A DNA stretch of 64,000 nucleotides from Spirochaetota bacterium (GCA_024274705.1 JAJSAL010000055.1:1-64000), one strand, 5' to 3'. Numbered from the stretch's first letter, positions 18,629-27,711 are shown. Numbers and translations are program-made. Notes: a model not told the origin generated them from the letters alone.

Positions 18629-21061
18629 TCAGGACGTCTTCTTACCGTTATCCTCTTTTGCAGGAGGATCGAAACCGTCGATACAGTCAATGAGTTCATA
18701 TATAAGTACTGGTTTATTCTTTCCTTTTACCCGTATATTGTCCAGTTCACGGGCAATAATTCTGTCTTTCACCATACCGAAGGTAAACTCACTGATAATA
18801 ATATTGGTCAGGTACTGCTTGTTCGTGCCTTCAAGTCTTGCACCTAAGTTGACGTTATCTCCCATAAGGGTGTAGTTCATCCTCCCGAGAGATCCCATAT
18901 TACCAACAGTCATGATACCCGTGTTTAATCCTATACCTATGTTAATCCTTTTTTCAGGTGGCCACTCTGAATTCAGTTTGTTCAGAGCTTTCATCTGGTT
19001 TAACGCGCATTTACACGCGATAAGAGCATGGTCGTCCTGGGGAATCGGCGCCCCGAAAAACCACATAATTTCATCACCTACATATTTATCCAGGGTTCCT
19101 GAAAAATCGAGAATAATATCCGTCATTGCAGTTAAATACAGGTTGAGGTGGTTAACCAGCTCCTGGGGAGTCATGCTTTCAGATAATGTTGTAAAACCGC
19201 GTATATCAGAGAAACACACTGTCAGGTCCTTATCAACACCTCCCAGTTCCGGGGGGTTCTCGAGGATCTGGTCTACGACCTTAGGAGAGACATACTTACC
19301 GAACATGCTCCTGATTCGTGCTTTGTCCCTCTCTTCAGTCATAATTCTGTAAACGACTATGGTGATGAACGCGAAGAATATTCCGATGGCCGTGGTAGAG
19401 AAATTGACAATATACGCCTGATCGTCGAAGACAAAACTCACGCCGATGAAAAACACTACAATGAGTACCAGTGCAAGAATAAGGGAAAGCACGGTAGATA
19501 ACCGGGCACTCATAAACGCAGTAATCATGATCAACATAAACAGTATTAGAAAATCGAGCCATAACGGAACACTCTTGAGAAAGTTATTCATGATAATCGT
19601 ATTCAGGGAGTTGGTATGTATTTCCACACCGTACATCAGTCCGTAAGGTGTTGTTTTCTGGTCTGCCGCCATACCTCTGGCAAAGGGTACAACCATCAGT
19701 ATCTTGTTTCCCACTGCCTTTGTTCTTGGCCATGTTTTAGGATCCGCCCCTGTCGGACGTGAAGCATATCCGGAATAAGACCTTATAGGGAATGTCTGCC
19801 GCTCACCGGCTGCTGCAAAGGAAGGAGGACCCATGAAATTGATGAGCATTTTTCCCTGTTCATCGATGGGGATACGGATTTCTTCGACAACCTCCCATTC
19901 CGGAGGTTCGATCATATTTCCCTCTTCGTCGAACTTTGCCTGCTTAACTTCCCTCTGATAAGGTCCCCAGGAGTTCGTTTCTGTATTGAAATACTGTGGA
20001 GACGGTATAAGGATGTAATCACCGAGAACTACTTCAAGATCGTCTACACGCTTGTTGAAGTACTGCAGTGCAAGCGAAATAGTTATTGCCGGAACAAAAT
20101 GGTCGCGGTACTTGCGAATCACGAAGTATGAGTCGTCAGGTTCCCCGTCATCATCGGTGTCTACGTTTTTCATCGGCGCGTTATCCTGCATCGCTTCTTT
20201 AAGGTCCCTGATTACCTTTTCGGTAAGGGGGTACGGTACAGCATGCACTATGCCGTCTTTATCTTCCCAGGATAACCGTTCAAAATTTTCCCGGTTTATC
20301 GGTGTGTCAGGAGTCAGATTCCGAAGAATAATCGTATCAATCAATTTTGAGGATTTTGAAACAAGTCCCTGTCTCCGGTAAACCTTGTCTGCATCGGAGT
20401 CGAAATTGGCGTGGCCGTATCCATGTGTAGCCCTGGCATAAGGCTGCAACGGGGGCTGAAGACCGTAAAAAGCTTCCATGTGCTCCCAGTCTCCCTTAAT
20501 ATTCCTGATCTCACCCCACCCTTCATACAGGATTTCCTGGCGCCGGAAGAATTCTTCCCGGCTTACGGAGGGCGGAGGAGTTTCATCGAGAACTGTTTCC
20601 AGGAACACTCTGCCATTCTGCTGAATACTTTCTATAAGAAGTGCATCGTCAACACCACTATCGCCGGGTTCGATAAAAAAGATATCCAGGAAAAGGGCAC
20701 GCTCCCTTTCTTCCTGGTTCTGTATACGTGCAAAATTGTCAATCAGGTTGGCATGGGTATACCTGGGAAACGGCCAGTTTCCAAAGGTTGTCAGGGTCTT
20801 GAAGTCGATTCCGACTATAAGCAGATCCGGTGAAATATTCGGATTCCGCGTTTCCAGGGTAACTCCTTCCTGGATGTTCTTCTTAAGAACGATATTTTTG
20901 AAGTTGAAATGGATATCCACCATTTTAAGCTCGAGGTTTTCCAGCAGAGGGAGGTGTACACCTTCTTTCAGCCAGAAGAGAAGTAAAACGAGAACCAGAC
21001 CGATGATTAGACCGAAATACTTCGTTTCGAAAATTTTTAACCGTTTTTTTTCTTTTGCCAT
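18629..21061 (-). CDS. CHASE2-domain adenylate/guanylate cyclase
   Basis: This 810-residue membrane receptor cyclase has an N-terminal membrane segment (about residues 13-29), a large periplasmic CHASE2 sensor domain (about 40-490), three closely spaced membrane segments (about 495-580) and a class III cyclase domain (about 610-790). In the cyclase, metal-binding aspartates lie in CFSDIRGF and in DKYVGDE, and the transition-state Asn/Arg pair lies in NLGARLE. K of DKYVGDE and D of LMGDNVN suggest ATP as substrate, hence cAMP. It detects an unknown extracellular signal. A lipoprotein follows and a TPR membrane protein precedes it, probably in one transcript with the GAF-sigma54 activator. Confidence 0.92.
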   Translation of the reverse strand: MAKEKKRLKIFETKYFGLIIGLVLVLLLFWLKEGVHLPLLENLELKMVDIHFNFKNIVLKKNIQEGVTLETRNPNISPDLLIVGIDFKTLTTFGNWPFPRYTHANLIDNFARIQNQEERERALFLDIFFIEPGDSGVDDALLIESIQQNGRVFLETVLDETPPPSVSREEFFRRQEILYEGWGEIRNIKGDWEHMEAFYGLQPPLQPYARATHGYGHANFDSDADKVYRRQGLVSKSSKLIDTIILRNLTPDTPINRENFERLSWEDKDGIVHAVPYPLTEKVIRDLKEAMQDNAPMKNVDTDDDGEPDDSYFVIRKYRDHFVPAITISLALQYFNKRVDDLEVVLGDYILIPSPQYFNTETNSWGPYQREVKQAKFDEEGNMIEPPEWEVVEEIRIPIDEQGKMLINFMGPPSFAAAGERQTFPIRSYSGYASRPTGADPKTWPRTKAVGNKILMVVPFARGMAADQKTTPYGLMYGVEIHTNSLNTIIMNNFLKSVPLWLDFLILFMLIMITAFMSARLSTVLSLILALVLIVVFFIGVSFVFDDQAYIVNFSTTAIGIFFAFITIVVYRIMTEERDKARIRSMFGKYVSPKVVDQILENPPELGGVDKDLTVCFSDIRGFTTLSESMTPQELVNHLNLYLTAMTDIILDFSGTLDKYVGDEIMWFFGAPIPQDDHALIACKCALNQMKALNKLNSEWPPEKRINIGIGLNTGIMTVGNMGSLGRMNYTLMGDNVNLGARLEGTNKQYLTNIIISEFTFGMVKDRIIARELDNIRVKGKNKPVLIYELIDCIDGFDPPAKEDNGKKTS

Positions 21062-21095
21062 AGTGCGAAGCCCTGACCTTTCTACTATATATACG

Positions 21096-21773
21096 TTATT
21101 CCAGATAGATTATACGGTTTCTGACTAAATTTGTCCAACTGCTGGAAGAAAAATTATCCAGGAGATCGTTGTATGTATCCAAGGCACTGTCCTCTTCTCC
21201 CAGTAATTCCTGGATTCTGCCGGCGGCAAAAAGGACCCTTGGTATTTCAGGTGTCTCTTCCCGATACGTTGTAAGAATTGAATGGTATATTTCCAGAGCT
21301 TTTTCCGGCCGGCCGGATTCTTCCATGGATACTGCGCCGTTGATAAGCGCAACCACAGCCAGATAGCTTTTAGGGAATCTCTCTGCTAAAAGGAGATAAT
21401 CATCATGAGCAGAATCCCACTCTTCCTTGTTGAAATAGAGGTTCCCCCGGATAAAGAGGACTCTCTGTCCGCCATACGTTTTCGGATACTTTTCAAGGAC
21501 TGCCTCAACCTGCTCAAGAATTGAACTTTCAAGGGAACTCTTCATTTCCTCATCCCCTTCTTTAGTCCAGGAATCGAAATCTTCCTGAATCAGTTCCGCC
21601 ATACCGGTCGATTTTTCTTCTATGCTTTTATTTATCTCAGATATAACCGCAAAAATAATGATAAATGCAATGACTGCAGAAAGAAATATTATCGCAACTG
21701 TTTTATTAGTCTGGAGAAATTCGGAAAATTGTTTTAAAAATTTTTGTTTCGTTGTTAATTCTTTTTTCAGCAT
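21096..21773 (-). CDS. TPR-repeat membrane-anchored protein (YfgM-like layout)
   Basis: This is a protein of about 225 residues with a short cytoplasmic N-terminus, one membrane segment (about residues 27-48) and a periplasmic TPR region with units around GQRVLFIRGNLYFNKEEWDSA and EIPRVLFAAGRIQELLGEEDSAL (landmarks only, cores FIRGNLYFNKEEW and RIQELLGEED). The layout resembles YfgM/ancillary SecYEG-translocon proteins, but similarity is too loose for a name. The ATG at 21773 is favoured by GGGGAG 5 bases upstream. It lies 11 bases after the sigma54 activator gene and 34 bases before the cyclase. Confidence 0.75.
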   Translation of the reverse strand: MLKKELTTKQKFLKQFSEFLQTNKTVAIIFLSAVIAFIIIFAVISEINKSIEEKSTGMAELIQEDFDSWTKEGDEEMKSSLESSILEQVEAVLEKYPKTYGGQRVLFIRGNLYFNKEEWDSAHDDYLLLAERFPKSYLAVVALINGAVSMEESGRPEKALEIYHSILTTYREETPEIPRVLFAAGRIQELLGEEDSALDTYNDLLDNFSSSSWTNLVRNRIIYLE

Positions 21774-21784
21774 CAACGCTCCCC

Positions 21785-23293
21785 TTACTTTGAAATGTTA
21801 AGCTCTTTAACCAGCCTGGACAAGTATGTCCTTTGAATATCGAGAATTTCTGCAGTTTTATTCTGCTTCCAGCCGTGCTCCCTTAACATTTTGGTAATAT
21901 ACATCTTCTTGAATAAATTTACAGCATCCTTCAGTGTTTTTTCACGATATACATCCAGCTTGGTGTTCTCTGAATACCTTAAAATAAGGTGCTCCGGCCG
22001 TATATACGTATCACTGCAGATAACAACTGACCGTTCCACAACATTTTCCAATTCCCGCACATTTCCGGGCCAGTGATAGCTTAAAAGAGCGTTGATCGAT
22101 TCATCACTGAACCCCTGGACCCCTTTTTTAGTCTCCCGCTTGAATTTTTTAAGAAAAAAATCTGCCAACTCCATGATATCCTCAGTACGTTCACGGAGAG
22201 GTGGAATATAAAGGGGAAGAACATTGAGACGGTAATAAAGATCTCTTCGGAATTTTCCTTCCTGAACAGCTTTTTCTAAGTCTTTGTTGGTTGCAGCGAT
22301 AATACGTACATCCACCCTCTGGGGTTCACTGGATCCGACCTTTTCGAACACCTTTTCCTGAATAACCCGGAGCAGTTTGGCTTGGAGATTGAGAGGCATA
22401 TCCCCGATCTCATCCAGAAAGATCGTTCCCTCATCGGCAATTTCAAACCTGCCTCTCCTGTTGGCCACGGCATCGGTAAATGCACCTTTCACATGACCGA
22501 AAAGTTCACTTTCCAGGAGATGCTCCGGCAAAGCCGCACAGTTAACCCGAATCAGAGGTTTTCCACTCCTCGGGCTTTTCAGATGGATCTGTTCAGCGAA
22601 CAACTCCTTTCCGACGCCGCTTTCTCCGAGGATCAGTACCGACGAATTTGCTGCTGCGACCCGTTCGGTAATAGCCAGTTTTTCCAGAATGAGATCGCTT
22701 TTAGCTATAAATGTATGGAACCCTTCGTCAGTTTTTATCTGGTCTTGTAGAAGGTAGAGTTCATCTTTCACCTTTTGATAGGACCTGGCGTTTTGGATAG
22801 CAATGGCAGACTGGGTTGCAAATATCTCCAACCACTTAAGGTCATCACTGCTGAAGTGTTTACTGTGTTTTTTATTGATAATCTCGATAACACCGACACA
22901 GATGTCTTTCATTCTCATAGGTACCGCAAGTATTGAAGTTGTTGCAAACCCGATCGTTTTACTGATATCTGAGAAAAACCTGGGGTCTTCATCAACATCA
23001 TTCACAATAAGGGACGTGTTATGTTCAGCAACCCATCCGGCGATACCCTCCCCTTTTTTCAATGAAAATTTTTTCACATCCGGGCCTTTTGCCCCCAAGG
23101 CAATTTCGAAATAGAGCTTCTGGTTCTCCGGGTTAAGAAGGAGGAGAGAAGATGCCTCACCTTCGGTCAGGCGGGTTGCACTTTCCAGAATACGGGTCAG
23201 GAGGATCTTTACATCGGTATAGTGGGAATTAATCAGAGTATTTATTTCGATGAGAGTATCGAGCCTGGTGGCGTTGTTTCCCGGTTTCAGCAT
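21785..23293 (-). CDS. Sigma-54-dependent transcriptional activator with GAF domain
   Basis: This 502-residue activator has an N-terminal GAF sensor domain (about residues 10-170), a central AAA+ domain (about 195-430) and a Fis-type helix-turn-helix (about 455-500, ending in [21 protein letters not shown]). The AAA+ domain has Walker A GESGVGKE, Walker B IFLDEIGD and the sigma54-contact loop, which here reads GAFTDA rather than the canonical GAFTGA. There is no receiver domain, so it is probably switched by a small ligand or partner bound to the GAF. It lies 27 bases downstream of rpsA. The variant loop may alter, or simply be compatible with, sigma54 contact. Confidence 0.92.
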   Translation of the reverse strand: MLKPGNNATRLDTLIEINTLINSHYTDVKILLTRILESATRLTEGEASSLLLLNPENQKLYFEIALGAKGPDVKKFSLKKGEGIAGWVAEHNTSLIVNDVDEDPRFFSDISKTIGFATTSILAVPMRMKDICVGVIEIINKKHSKHFSSDDLKWLEIFATQSAIAIQNARSYQKVKDELYLLQDQIKTDEGFHTFIAKSDLILEKLAITERVAAANSSVLILGESGVGKELFAEQIHLKSPRSGKPLIRVNCAALPEHLLESELFGHVKGAFTDAVANRRGRFEIADEGTIFLDEIGDMPLNLQAKLLRVIQEKVFEKVGSSEPQRVDVRIIAATNKDLEKAVQEGKFRRDLYYRLNVLPLYIPPLRERTEDIMELADFFLKKFKRETKKGVQGFSDESINALLSYHWPGNVRELENVVERSVVICSDTYIRPEHLILRYSENTKLDVYREKTLKDAVNLFKKMYITKMLREHGWKQNKTAEILDIQRTYLSRLVKELNISK

Positions 23294-23320
23294 AGTGATT
23301 GAGGACCAGAGCCTTCTTTG

Positions 23321-24340
23321 TTATTCTTCGATGTTTTCTTTATCCTTAAGAAGATCACCGATAGTGAACGAGCTGGTCTCCTCTTCATCATGAATATATT
23401 TTGACAGCTCTTCTTTCTGTAATTTTTTCTGATATTCCTTGATCGAAAGAGAAAGTTTATGCTTGTCCGTATGTATTTCCAAAACAGCAGCTTTCACCTT
23501 GTCTCCAATACCGTATTTTTCAAGAACATCCTGGTGCTCGTCCACATGTTCCAGAGTGATATTGTTCCTGTGAATAAGTCCTTCTATTCCACCCTGAACT
23601 TTTACGAAAAGTCCGAAATCAGTTTTAGAAACAATCTCGCCTTCTATGACGCTTCCCTTATGAAATGCACTGGACAGCTGCTGCCAGGGATCGTTTTCCA
23701 GCTGTTTGATACCTAAACGGATCCTCTTTTCCTCTTGATCAATCTCGATAACAACCGCTTCGATTTCTTCCCCTTCCTTAAGCACCGCAGAGGGGTTTTT
23801 GTACCGTTTCGTCCATGAAAGATCATCCACATGGATAAAACCGTCAATACCTTCTTCGAGTTCGATGAAAGCGCCGGTATTTGTGAGCTTGATGATGTTC
23901 CGCTTAACCCGTTTTCCTATTGGAAAGCGCTCTTTAAGGGTATCCCAAGGATTTTCGTATACCTGCTTCAATCCGAGAGATACACGCTCTTTAGCGATAT
24001 CGTAAGACAGAATCTTTACGTCAACTTCATCTCCGGGTTTTAAAATCTCTTTCGGATGTTTTATCCTTTTAACCCAGGAAAATTCCGATACGTGGACAAG
24101 TCCCTCAATGCCGTCCTCAAGTTCAATGAACCCCCCGAAGTCTGTCAATTTGGTGACTTTACCCTTAACAACATCCCCAATAGTATAATGATCCTCAAAC
24201 TGGGTCCAGGGATCCGGAGTAAAATGTTTAAGCGAAAGATTTATCTTTTTTTCCTCTGAATCGAGTTTGATTACCTTTAGCTTGATAACGTCACCTTTTT
24301 TCACGAAATCCTTCGGACGCGTCGCATGACCCCAGCTCAT
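23321..24340 (-). CDS. rpsA: Ribosomal protein S1, C-terminal part (after in-frame TGA)
   Basis: This frame continues the S1 protein in the same phase after the TGA at 24359-24361. It holds most of S1 domain 3 and domains 4, 5 and 6 (opening near IGDVVKGKVTKLTDFGGF, FPIGKRVKRNIIKLTNTGAF and KGSVIEGEIVSKTDFG). The first ATG (24340) falls inside domain 3 at the conserved HINDMSW, so it is not a natural start; six residues of the domain (LLHIND) lie between the TGA and this ATG. S1 binds mRNA on the 30S subunit. Joined with the upstream part the protein would have about 568 residues and six S1 domains, the normal full length. Confidence 0.85.
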   Translation of the reverse strand: MSWGHATRPKDFVKKGDVIKLKVIKLDSEEKKINLSLKHFTPDPWTQFEDHYTIGDVVKGKVTKLTDFGGFIELEDGIEGLVHVSEFSWVKRIKHPKEILKPGDEVDVKILSYDIAKERVSLGLKQVYENPWDTLKERFPIGKRVKRNIIKLTNTGAFIELEEGIDGFIHVDDLSWTKRYKNPSAVLKEGEEIEAVVIEIDQEEKRIRLGIKQLENDPWQQLSSAFHKGSVIEGEIVSKTDFGLFVKVQGGIEGLIHRNNITLEHVDEHQDVLEKYGIGDKVKAAVLEIHTDKHKLSLSIKEYQKKLQKEELSKYIHDEEETSSFTIGDLLKDKENIEE

Positions 24341-24358
24341 ATCATTGATATGAAGCAG

Positions 24359-25027
24359 TCAGTCAAACCCGCCGAGATCGATAAAAGCACCGAAAGAGGT
24401 GAAACTTTTCACGGTACCTTCGACTTCGTCACCTTCACTTGTGTTCCTGAAAAAATCTTCCCGGTTCTTCTGGATTTCTCTTTCGAGCCAGCCTCGCCTG
24501 GAGAGGATGATTCCGATTCTGTTGTCCCGGTAAAGGCGTTCGACGATAAATTGTGAGTCCAGACCGATCAGCTCTTCCGGGTTGTGGACACGTATGACAT
24601 CGGCTTTTGAAATTGGGTTGAATCCAGATACGTCGTGACCTAGATCGACTTCAAAACCGCCTTTCACGACTTTTGAAAAGGTGCCGGAAACGGATGTTTT
24701 ATCCGCAAAGGCGTTACGGAGTTCTTTCCAGAAGAGCTGCAGGTCTGCTTTCTCTTTGGAAACGATAACCTGCCCTTCCCTACCCTCTTTACTGACGAGT
24801 ACTACGTAGATTGTATCTCCGATCCCGGGAATATCCTTGAACTTTTCGATAGGGATTTTTCCCTCAGATTTATACCCCACATCGATAAATACGTTTTCTT
24901 TATTGACTTCTATTACTGTTCCTTCAATGAGCTGACCTTCCTCAAACTGTTCCAGGTTTTTCAGGTATTTTTCCTGTAACAACTCCTGATTTAAGTCGTC
25001 AATAGGCGTAGTTCCGTTGTCAGACAT
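24359..25027 (-). CDS. rpsA: Ribosomal protein S1, N-terminal part, ending at in-frame TGA
   Basis: The first 222 residues of S1: domain 1 (GQLIEGTVIEVNKENVF), domain 2 (SVSGTFSKVVKGGFEVD) and the first two strands of domain 3 (VEGTVKSFTSFGAFIDLGGFD), where a TGA replaces the Gly expected in the usual FDGLLHIND motif. GGA to TGA is a single base change. The likely start is the ATG at 25027; TTG and GTG codons lie directly before it, contiguous with the cmk stop. Reading on through TGA restores a complete S1. S1 is normally essential in Gram-negative-type bacteria, so this is either a sequence error, a recent mutation or a recoded codon; see findings. Confidence 0.85.
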   Translation of the reverse strand: MSDNGTTPIDDLNQELLQEKYLKNLEQFEEGQLIEGTVIEVNKENVFIDVGYKSEGKIPIEKFKDIPGIGDTIYVVLVSKEGREGQVIVSKEKADLQLFWKELRNAFADKTSVSGTFSKVVKGGFEVDLGHDVSGFNPISKADVIRVHNPEELIGLDSQFIVERLYRDNRIGIILSRRGWLEREIQKNREDFFRNTSEGDEVEGTVKSFTSFGAFIDLGGFD

Positions 25028-25033
25028 CACCAA

Positions 25034-25693
25034 TCAGTAACTCCCTGTATTGTAATTGTTTGCTTCGCGAATTTTCTGTGACACTTTCTCACAAACTTCA
25101 TCTATGGTCAAGTCCGATGTATCCAAATAAAAAGCATCTTTATGGATCGTCAAGCTTCCCACAGGCTTATTTTTATCGATAGAATCGCGCATCTTGATCC
25201 TTTCCAGGTGTTCCTCCCTCGAAAGACCGCTCACTCCCTGCCTGAAACGCCGATCTGACCGGGTTTCTATAGATGCATCAAGATATATTTTTACGTCTGC
25301 ATCCGGAAATACAACGGTGGTTATGTCCCTTCCCTCTACCACGATATCCATATTCCTGGCGATACGCCGCAAATTTCTGTTAACGATCTCCCTGACAGGA
25401 ACTATTGCGGAGTGCTGGGCCACCCACTCGTCTACAGCATCACTGTGGAGCAAGTCTTCCACATCACGGCCGTCCAGATGGAGACGTTTGTTTTTAATCT
25501 CAAATGAGCTTTGTTCCGCGGTTTCGATAATCTTTTTTTCATCTTCCGGGTCAACTCCTTTTTCCAATGCAGAAAGGGTAACGGCGCGGTAAAAATTTCC
25601 CGAATTAAGATAGAACATGCCGGTTTTCTCTGCTATACGCCTTGAAACAGTACTTTTCCCGACACCGGCCGGCCCGTCAATTGCGAGAACCAT
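25034..25693 (-). CDS. cmk: Cytidylate kinase
   Basis: Cmk phosphorylates CMP and dCMP to the diphosphates. The 219-residue protein begins with the Walker A loop GPAGVGKST (residues 6-14) and has the expected EGRDITTVVFPDADVKIYL core and the LTIDEV tail. The ATG at 25693 is chosen because it places the P-loop near the N-terminus and has GAGAGG upstream; the preceding gene rluB overlaps it by 17 bases. The stop TGA (25034-25036) is followed in the same phase, with no base between, by TTG-GTG-ATG of rpsA. In Treponema the two are fused into one protein, as I recall. Confidence 0.95.
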   Translation of the reverse strand: MVLAIDGPAGVGKSTVSRRIAEKTGMFYLNSGNFYRAVTLSALEKGVDPEDEKKIIETAEQSSFEIKNKRLHLDGRDVEDLLHSDAVDEWVAQHSAIVPVREIVNRNLRRIARNMDIVVEGRDITTVVFPDADVKIYLDASIETRSDRRFRQGVSGLSREEHLERIKMRDSIDKNKPVGSLTIHKDAFYLDTSDLTIDEVCEKVSQKIREANNYNTGSY

Positions 25694-26426
25694 GTTTTCC
25701 TCTCTTTTCTGATAGCGTGAGATCATGAATCTCCTGTTTCGTAAGATTTCTGTAATCACCAGGTCTCAGGTTAAAGGATGTCACAGGTCCAATTCGTATC
25801 CTTTTGAGTTTTCTGACATAGTACCCTCTGCCGGCAAACAGGTTTCGAATTTCCCGGTTCTTCCCCTCGATCAATACAAGGGAAACCTGGAACTGATTTA
25901 TTATTCTGTAAGATTCGATGCGATACCATACACCATCCATATTGACACCGGTCTTGAAATCAGATAAATCGGTCTCAAGAAGCGGTTTGTCCACTTCAAG
26001 AATGTACTCTTTTTCAATTTCAGATGATGGGTGTGCTACAGCATTGGCGAAGGCCCCATCATTTGTGTATATTATCAGTCCACTGGATTTAAAATCGAGT
26101 CGTCCCACATGAAAAAGCCTTCTGTCTCCGGATGCCTTGAGTAGGTCTATAGCTATCGGTCTTCCTTCGGCATCATAGTTCGAACACAGATATCCTTCGG
26201 GTTTATTGAGGAGGATATACTCCATCTGCGCCGTGGGGTGTACCTCTTTTCCTTCGAAAGTAACCACATCTCTGTAGTGTACTTTAGTACCCTGAACCCT
26301 GACAACCAAATTATTAACGGATACCTGTCCTGCAGCGATCAATGCCTCGCACTTTCTTCTGGATCCGACATCACATTTAGCAAGATAAACCTGCAGTCGT
26401 AAACCGTCATATTCGGTATCAACCAT
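25677..26426 (-). CDS. rluB: 23S rRNA pseudouridine synthase, RluB/RsuA family
   Basis: This enzyme isomerises a specific uridine in rRNA. The roughly 249-residue protein has an N-terminal S4 RNA-binding domain (LQVYLAKCDVGSRRKCEALI cited as its core SRRKCEALI, residues 18-26) and the catalytic domain with the active-site aspartate in GRLDFKSSGL, followed by NREIRNLFAG. The start at ATG 26426 is chosen because the S4 domain begins just after it; it overlaps scpB by 8 bases. The order scpA-scpB-rluB-cmk-rpsA is common in bacteria. RluB rather than RsuA is inferred from this context. Confidence 0.92.
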   Translation of the reverse strand: MVDTEYDGLRLQVYLAKCDVGSRRKCEALIAAGQVSVNNLVVRVQGTKVHYRDVVTFEGKEVHPTAQMEYILLNKPEGYLCSNYDAEGRPIAIDLLKASGDRRLFHVGRLDFKSSGLIIYTNDGAFANAVAHPSSEIEKEYILEVDKPLLETDLSDFKTGVNMDGVWYRIESYRIINQFQVSLVLIEGKNREIRNLFAGRGYYVRKLKRIRIGPVTSFNLRPGDYRNLTKQEIHDLTLSEKRGKHGSRN

Positions 26427-26961
26427 CCAGTTCAAACCTTTCCGAATCGATTTCGTCGAGTTTCGGCAGATCAGCAATGCTTTTAAGTCTGAAAGCCATG
26501 AGAAAATCTTTCGTGGTTCCGTATTGTACCGGTTTCCCCGGCACGTCTTTCTGGCCGACTTCTTTCACCAAGTTTTTGCTAAGCAGCAGTTTTATCATGC
26601 CATCAGGCGATACACCACGGATATTTTCTATTTCCATTCTTGTTATCGGCTGCGAATATGCTACAATCGCCAGTGTCTCCAGTGCTGCCCGGGAAAGACG
26701 ATTATCATTCTTTTTGCCATACCGGGACTTCAACTGATCCCAATACGATTTTTTCGGTGAAAGCATGAATCCGCCGGAAAGTTCGACCAGATCGAGACCG
26801 TGACACTCCTCCTCCGCATAATGGTGCTGAAGTGAGGTAAGAACATCCATAACGGCGTTTTTTGAAAGACCACTGATATGTGCCAGGCTGTTCAGATCGA
26901 TAGGATCCGATTCCAGGAAGAGGATTGACTCTATTAATGCAGTTTCGGTATCTAGTTTCAC
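26419..26961 (-). CDS. scpB: Segregation and condensation protein B
   Basis: ScpB is the winged-helix kleisin partner that completes the SMC-ScpA-ScpB complex for chromosome compaction. The 180-residue protein shows the two winged-helix domains and the family signature AALETLAIVAYSQPITRMEIENIRG (core ETLAIVAYSQPITR, about residues 93-106). It follows scpA after 3 bases and overlaps rluB by 8. Confidence 0.95.
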   Translation of the reverse strand: MKLDTETALIESILFLESDPIDLNSLAHISGLSKNAVMDVLTSLQHHYAEEECHGLDLVELSGGFMLSPKKSYWDQLKSRYGKKNDNRLSRAALETLAIVAYSQPITRMEIENIRGVSPDGMIKLLLSKNLVKEVGQKDVPGKPVQYGTTKDFLMAFRLKSIADLPKLDEIDSERFELDG

Positions 26962-26964
26962 AGC

Positions 26965-27711
26965 TTACATCTTTGCAAATGGTTTGATTCTGATATCACC
27001 AAAAAATCTGTTTTGATACAGTGAGATTCTTTTCGCCTTCACCGATTCCAGTATGGCAAGGAAAGCACACACTACTTCCATGATCGACCCGGTACGGATA
27101 AGAAGATCAGTAAAGTTGAATTCCCCTTTTGTATCCAGAAGCTCGTTCAGTAAACTGATTTTCTCGTTGATGGACACCTCTTCATAAAGATCGATGATCC
27201 TTTCGGACGACAGGTTGGAGATAATGTCAGAGAAGGTCTTTAAAAGATCCCAGACATTGAGCTCTTCCCATTGATCGGAATCATCCGGGAAAGGAAGGGG
27301 TCTCTGCTTTTTTTTCCTGTCGATAATCCATTCGGATTCAGACCCCTTTTCGAACATCAGATCGGATATCTTTTTGAACTTCTGGTATTCTATCAGCTTC
27401 TCTACAAGTTCCTGTCTCGGGTCTTCAAAATCATCGTCAAGATCAATATCTACAGGAAGGAGCATTCTCGATTTGATATAGAGCAGAGTCGCCGCCATAC
27501 CGTAGAATTCGGTAATACTATCCAGATCGATACTTGTCAGGTATTCCATGTACTCCAGGTACTGTTCTGTTATCTCGGCAACAGGAATATCATAGATATT
27601 GATTTCAGATTTCCTGATCAGAAAGAGCAGGAGGTCCAAAGGGCCTTCGAAATCCCCTGATTTAAAATTCTGTTTATCTTTAGCCTGAGTTTCCCGGGTT
27701 TCGATCTTCAC
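26965..27711 (-). CDS. scpA: Segregation and condensation protein A
   Basis: ScpA is the kleisin subunit bridging the two SMC heads. The 248-residue protein has the N-terminal family motif FEGPLDLLLFLIRKSEINIYDI (core FEGPLDLLL, residues 21-29), the YLEYME helix, and the C-terminal winged helix ending VCAFLAILESVKAKRI (core FLAILES). The start is a GTG at 27711 with no clear ribosome site. An 89-base space separates it from recA. No smc gene is in the window. Confidence 0.94.
   Translation of the reverse strand: MKIETRETQAKDKQNFKSGDFEGPLDLLLFLIRKSEINIYDIPVAEITEQYLEYMEYLTSIDLDSITEFYGMAATLLYIKSRMLLPVDIDLDDDFEDPRQELVEKLIEYQKFKKISDLMFEKGSESEWIIDRKKKQRPLPFPDDSDQWEELNVWDLLKTFSDIISNLSSERIIDLYEEVSINEKISLLNELLDTKGEFNFTDLLIRTGSIMEVVCAFLAILESVKAKRISLYQNRFFGDIRIKPFAKM

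Noticed and set aside
18607-18699. Upstream extension of the lipoprotein gene to 18699
   Set aside because: It overlaps the end of the cyclase and would place a signal peptide more than 30 residues inside the protein.
24338-24361. Selenocysteine insertion at the S1 TGA
   Set aside because: The residue is a structural glycine in an S1 fold, not a redox site, and the small downstream hairpin is too weak to be called a SECIS.
24340-25036. Genome-wide reassignment of TGA to glycine
   Set aside because: TGA ends many genes with correct lengths and ATGA-type overlaps (scpB, tgt, murJ, truB and others), so it is a normal stop here.
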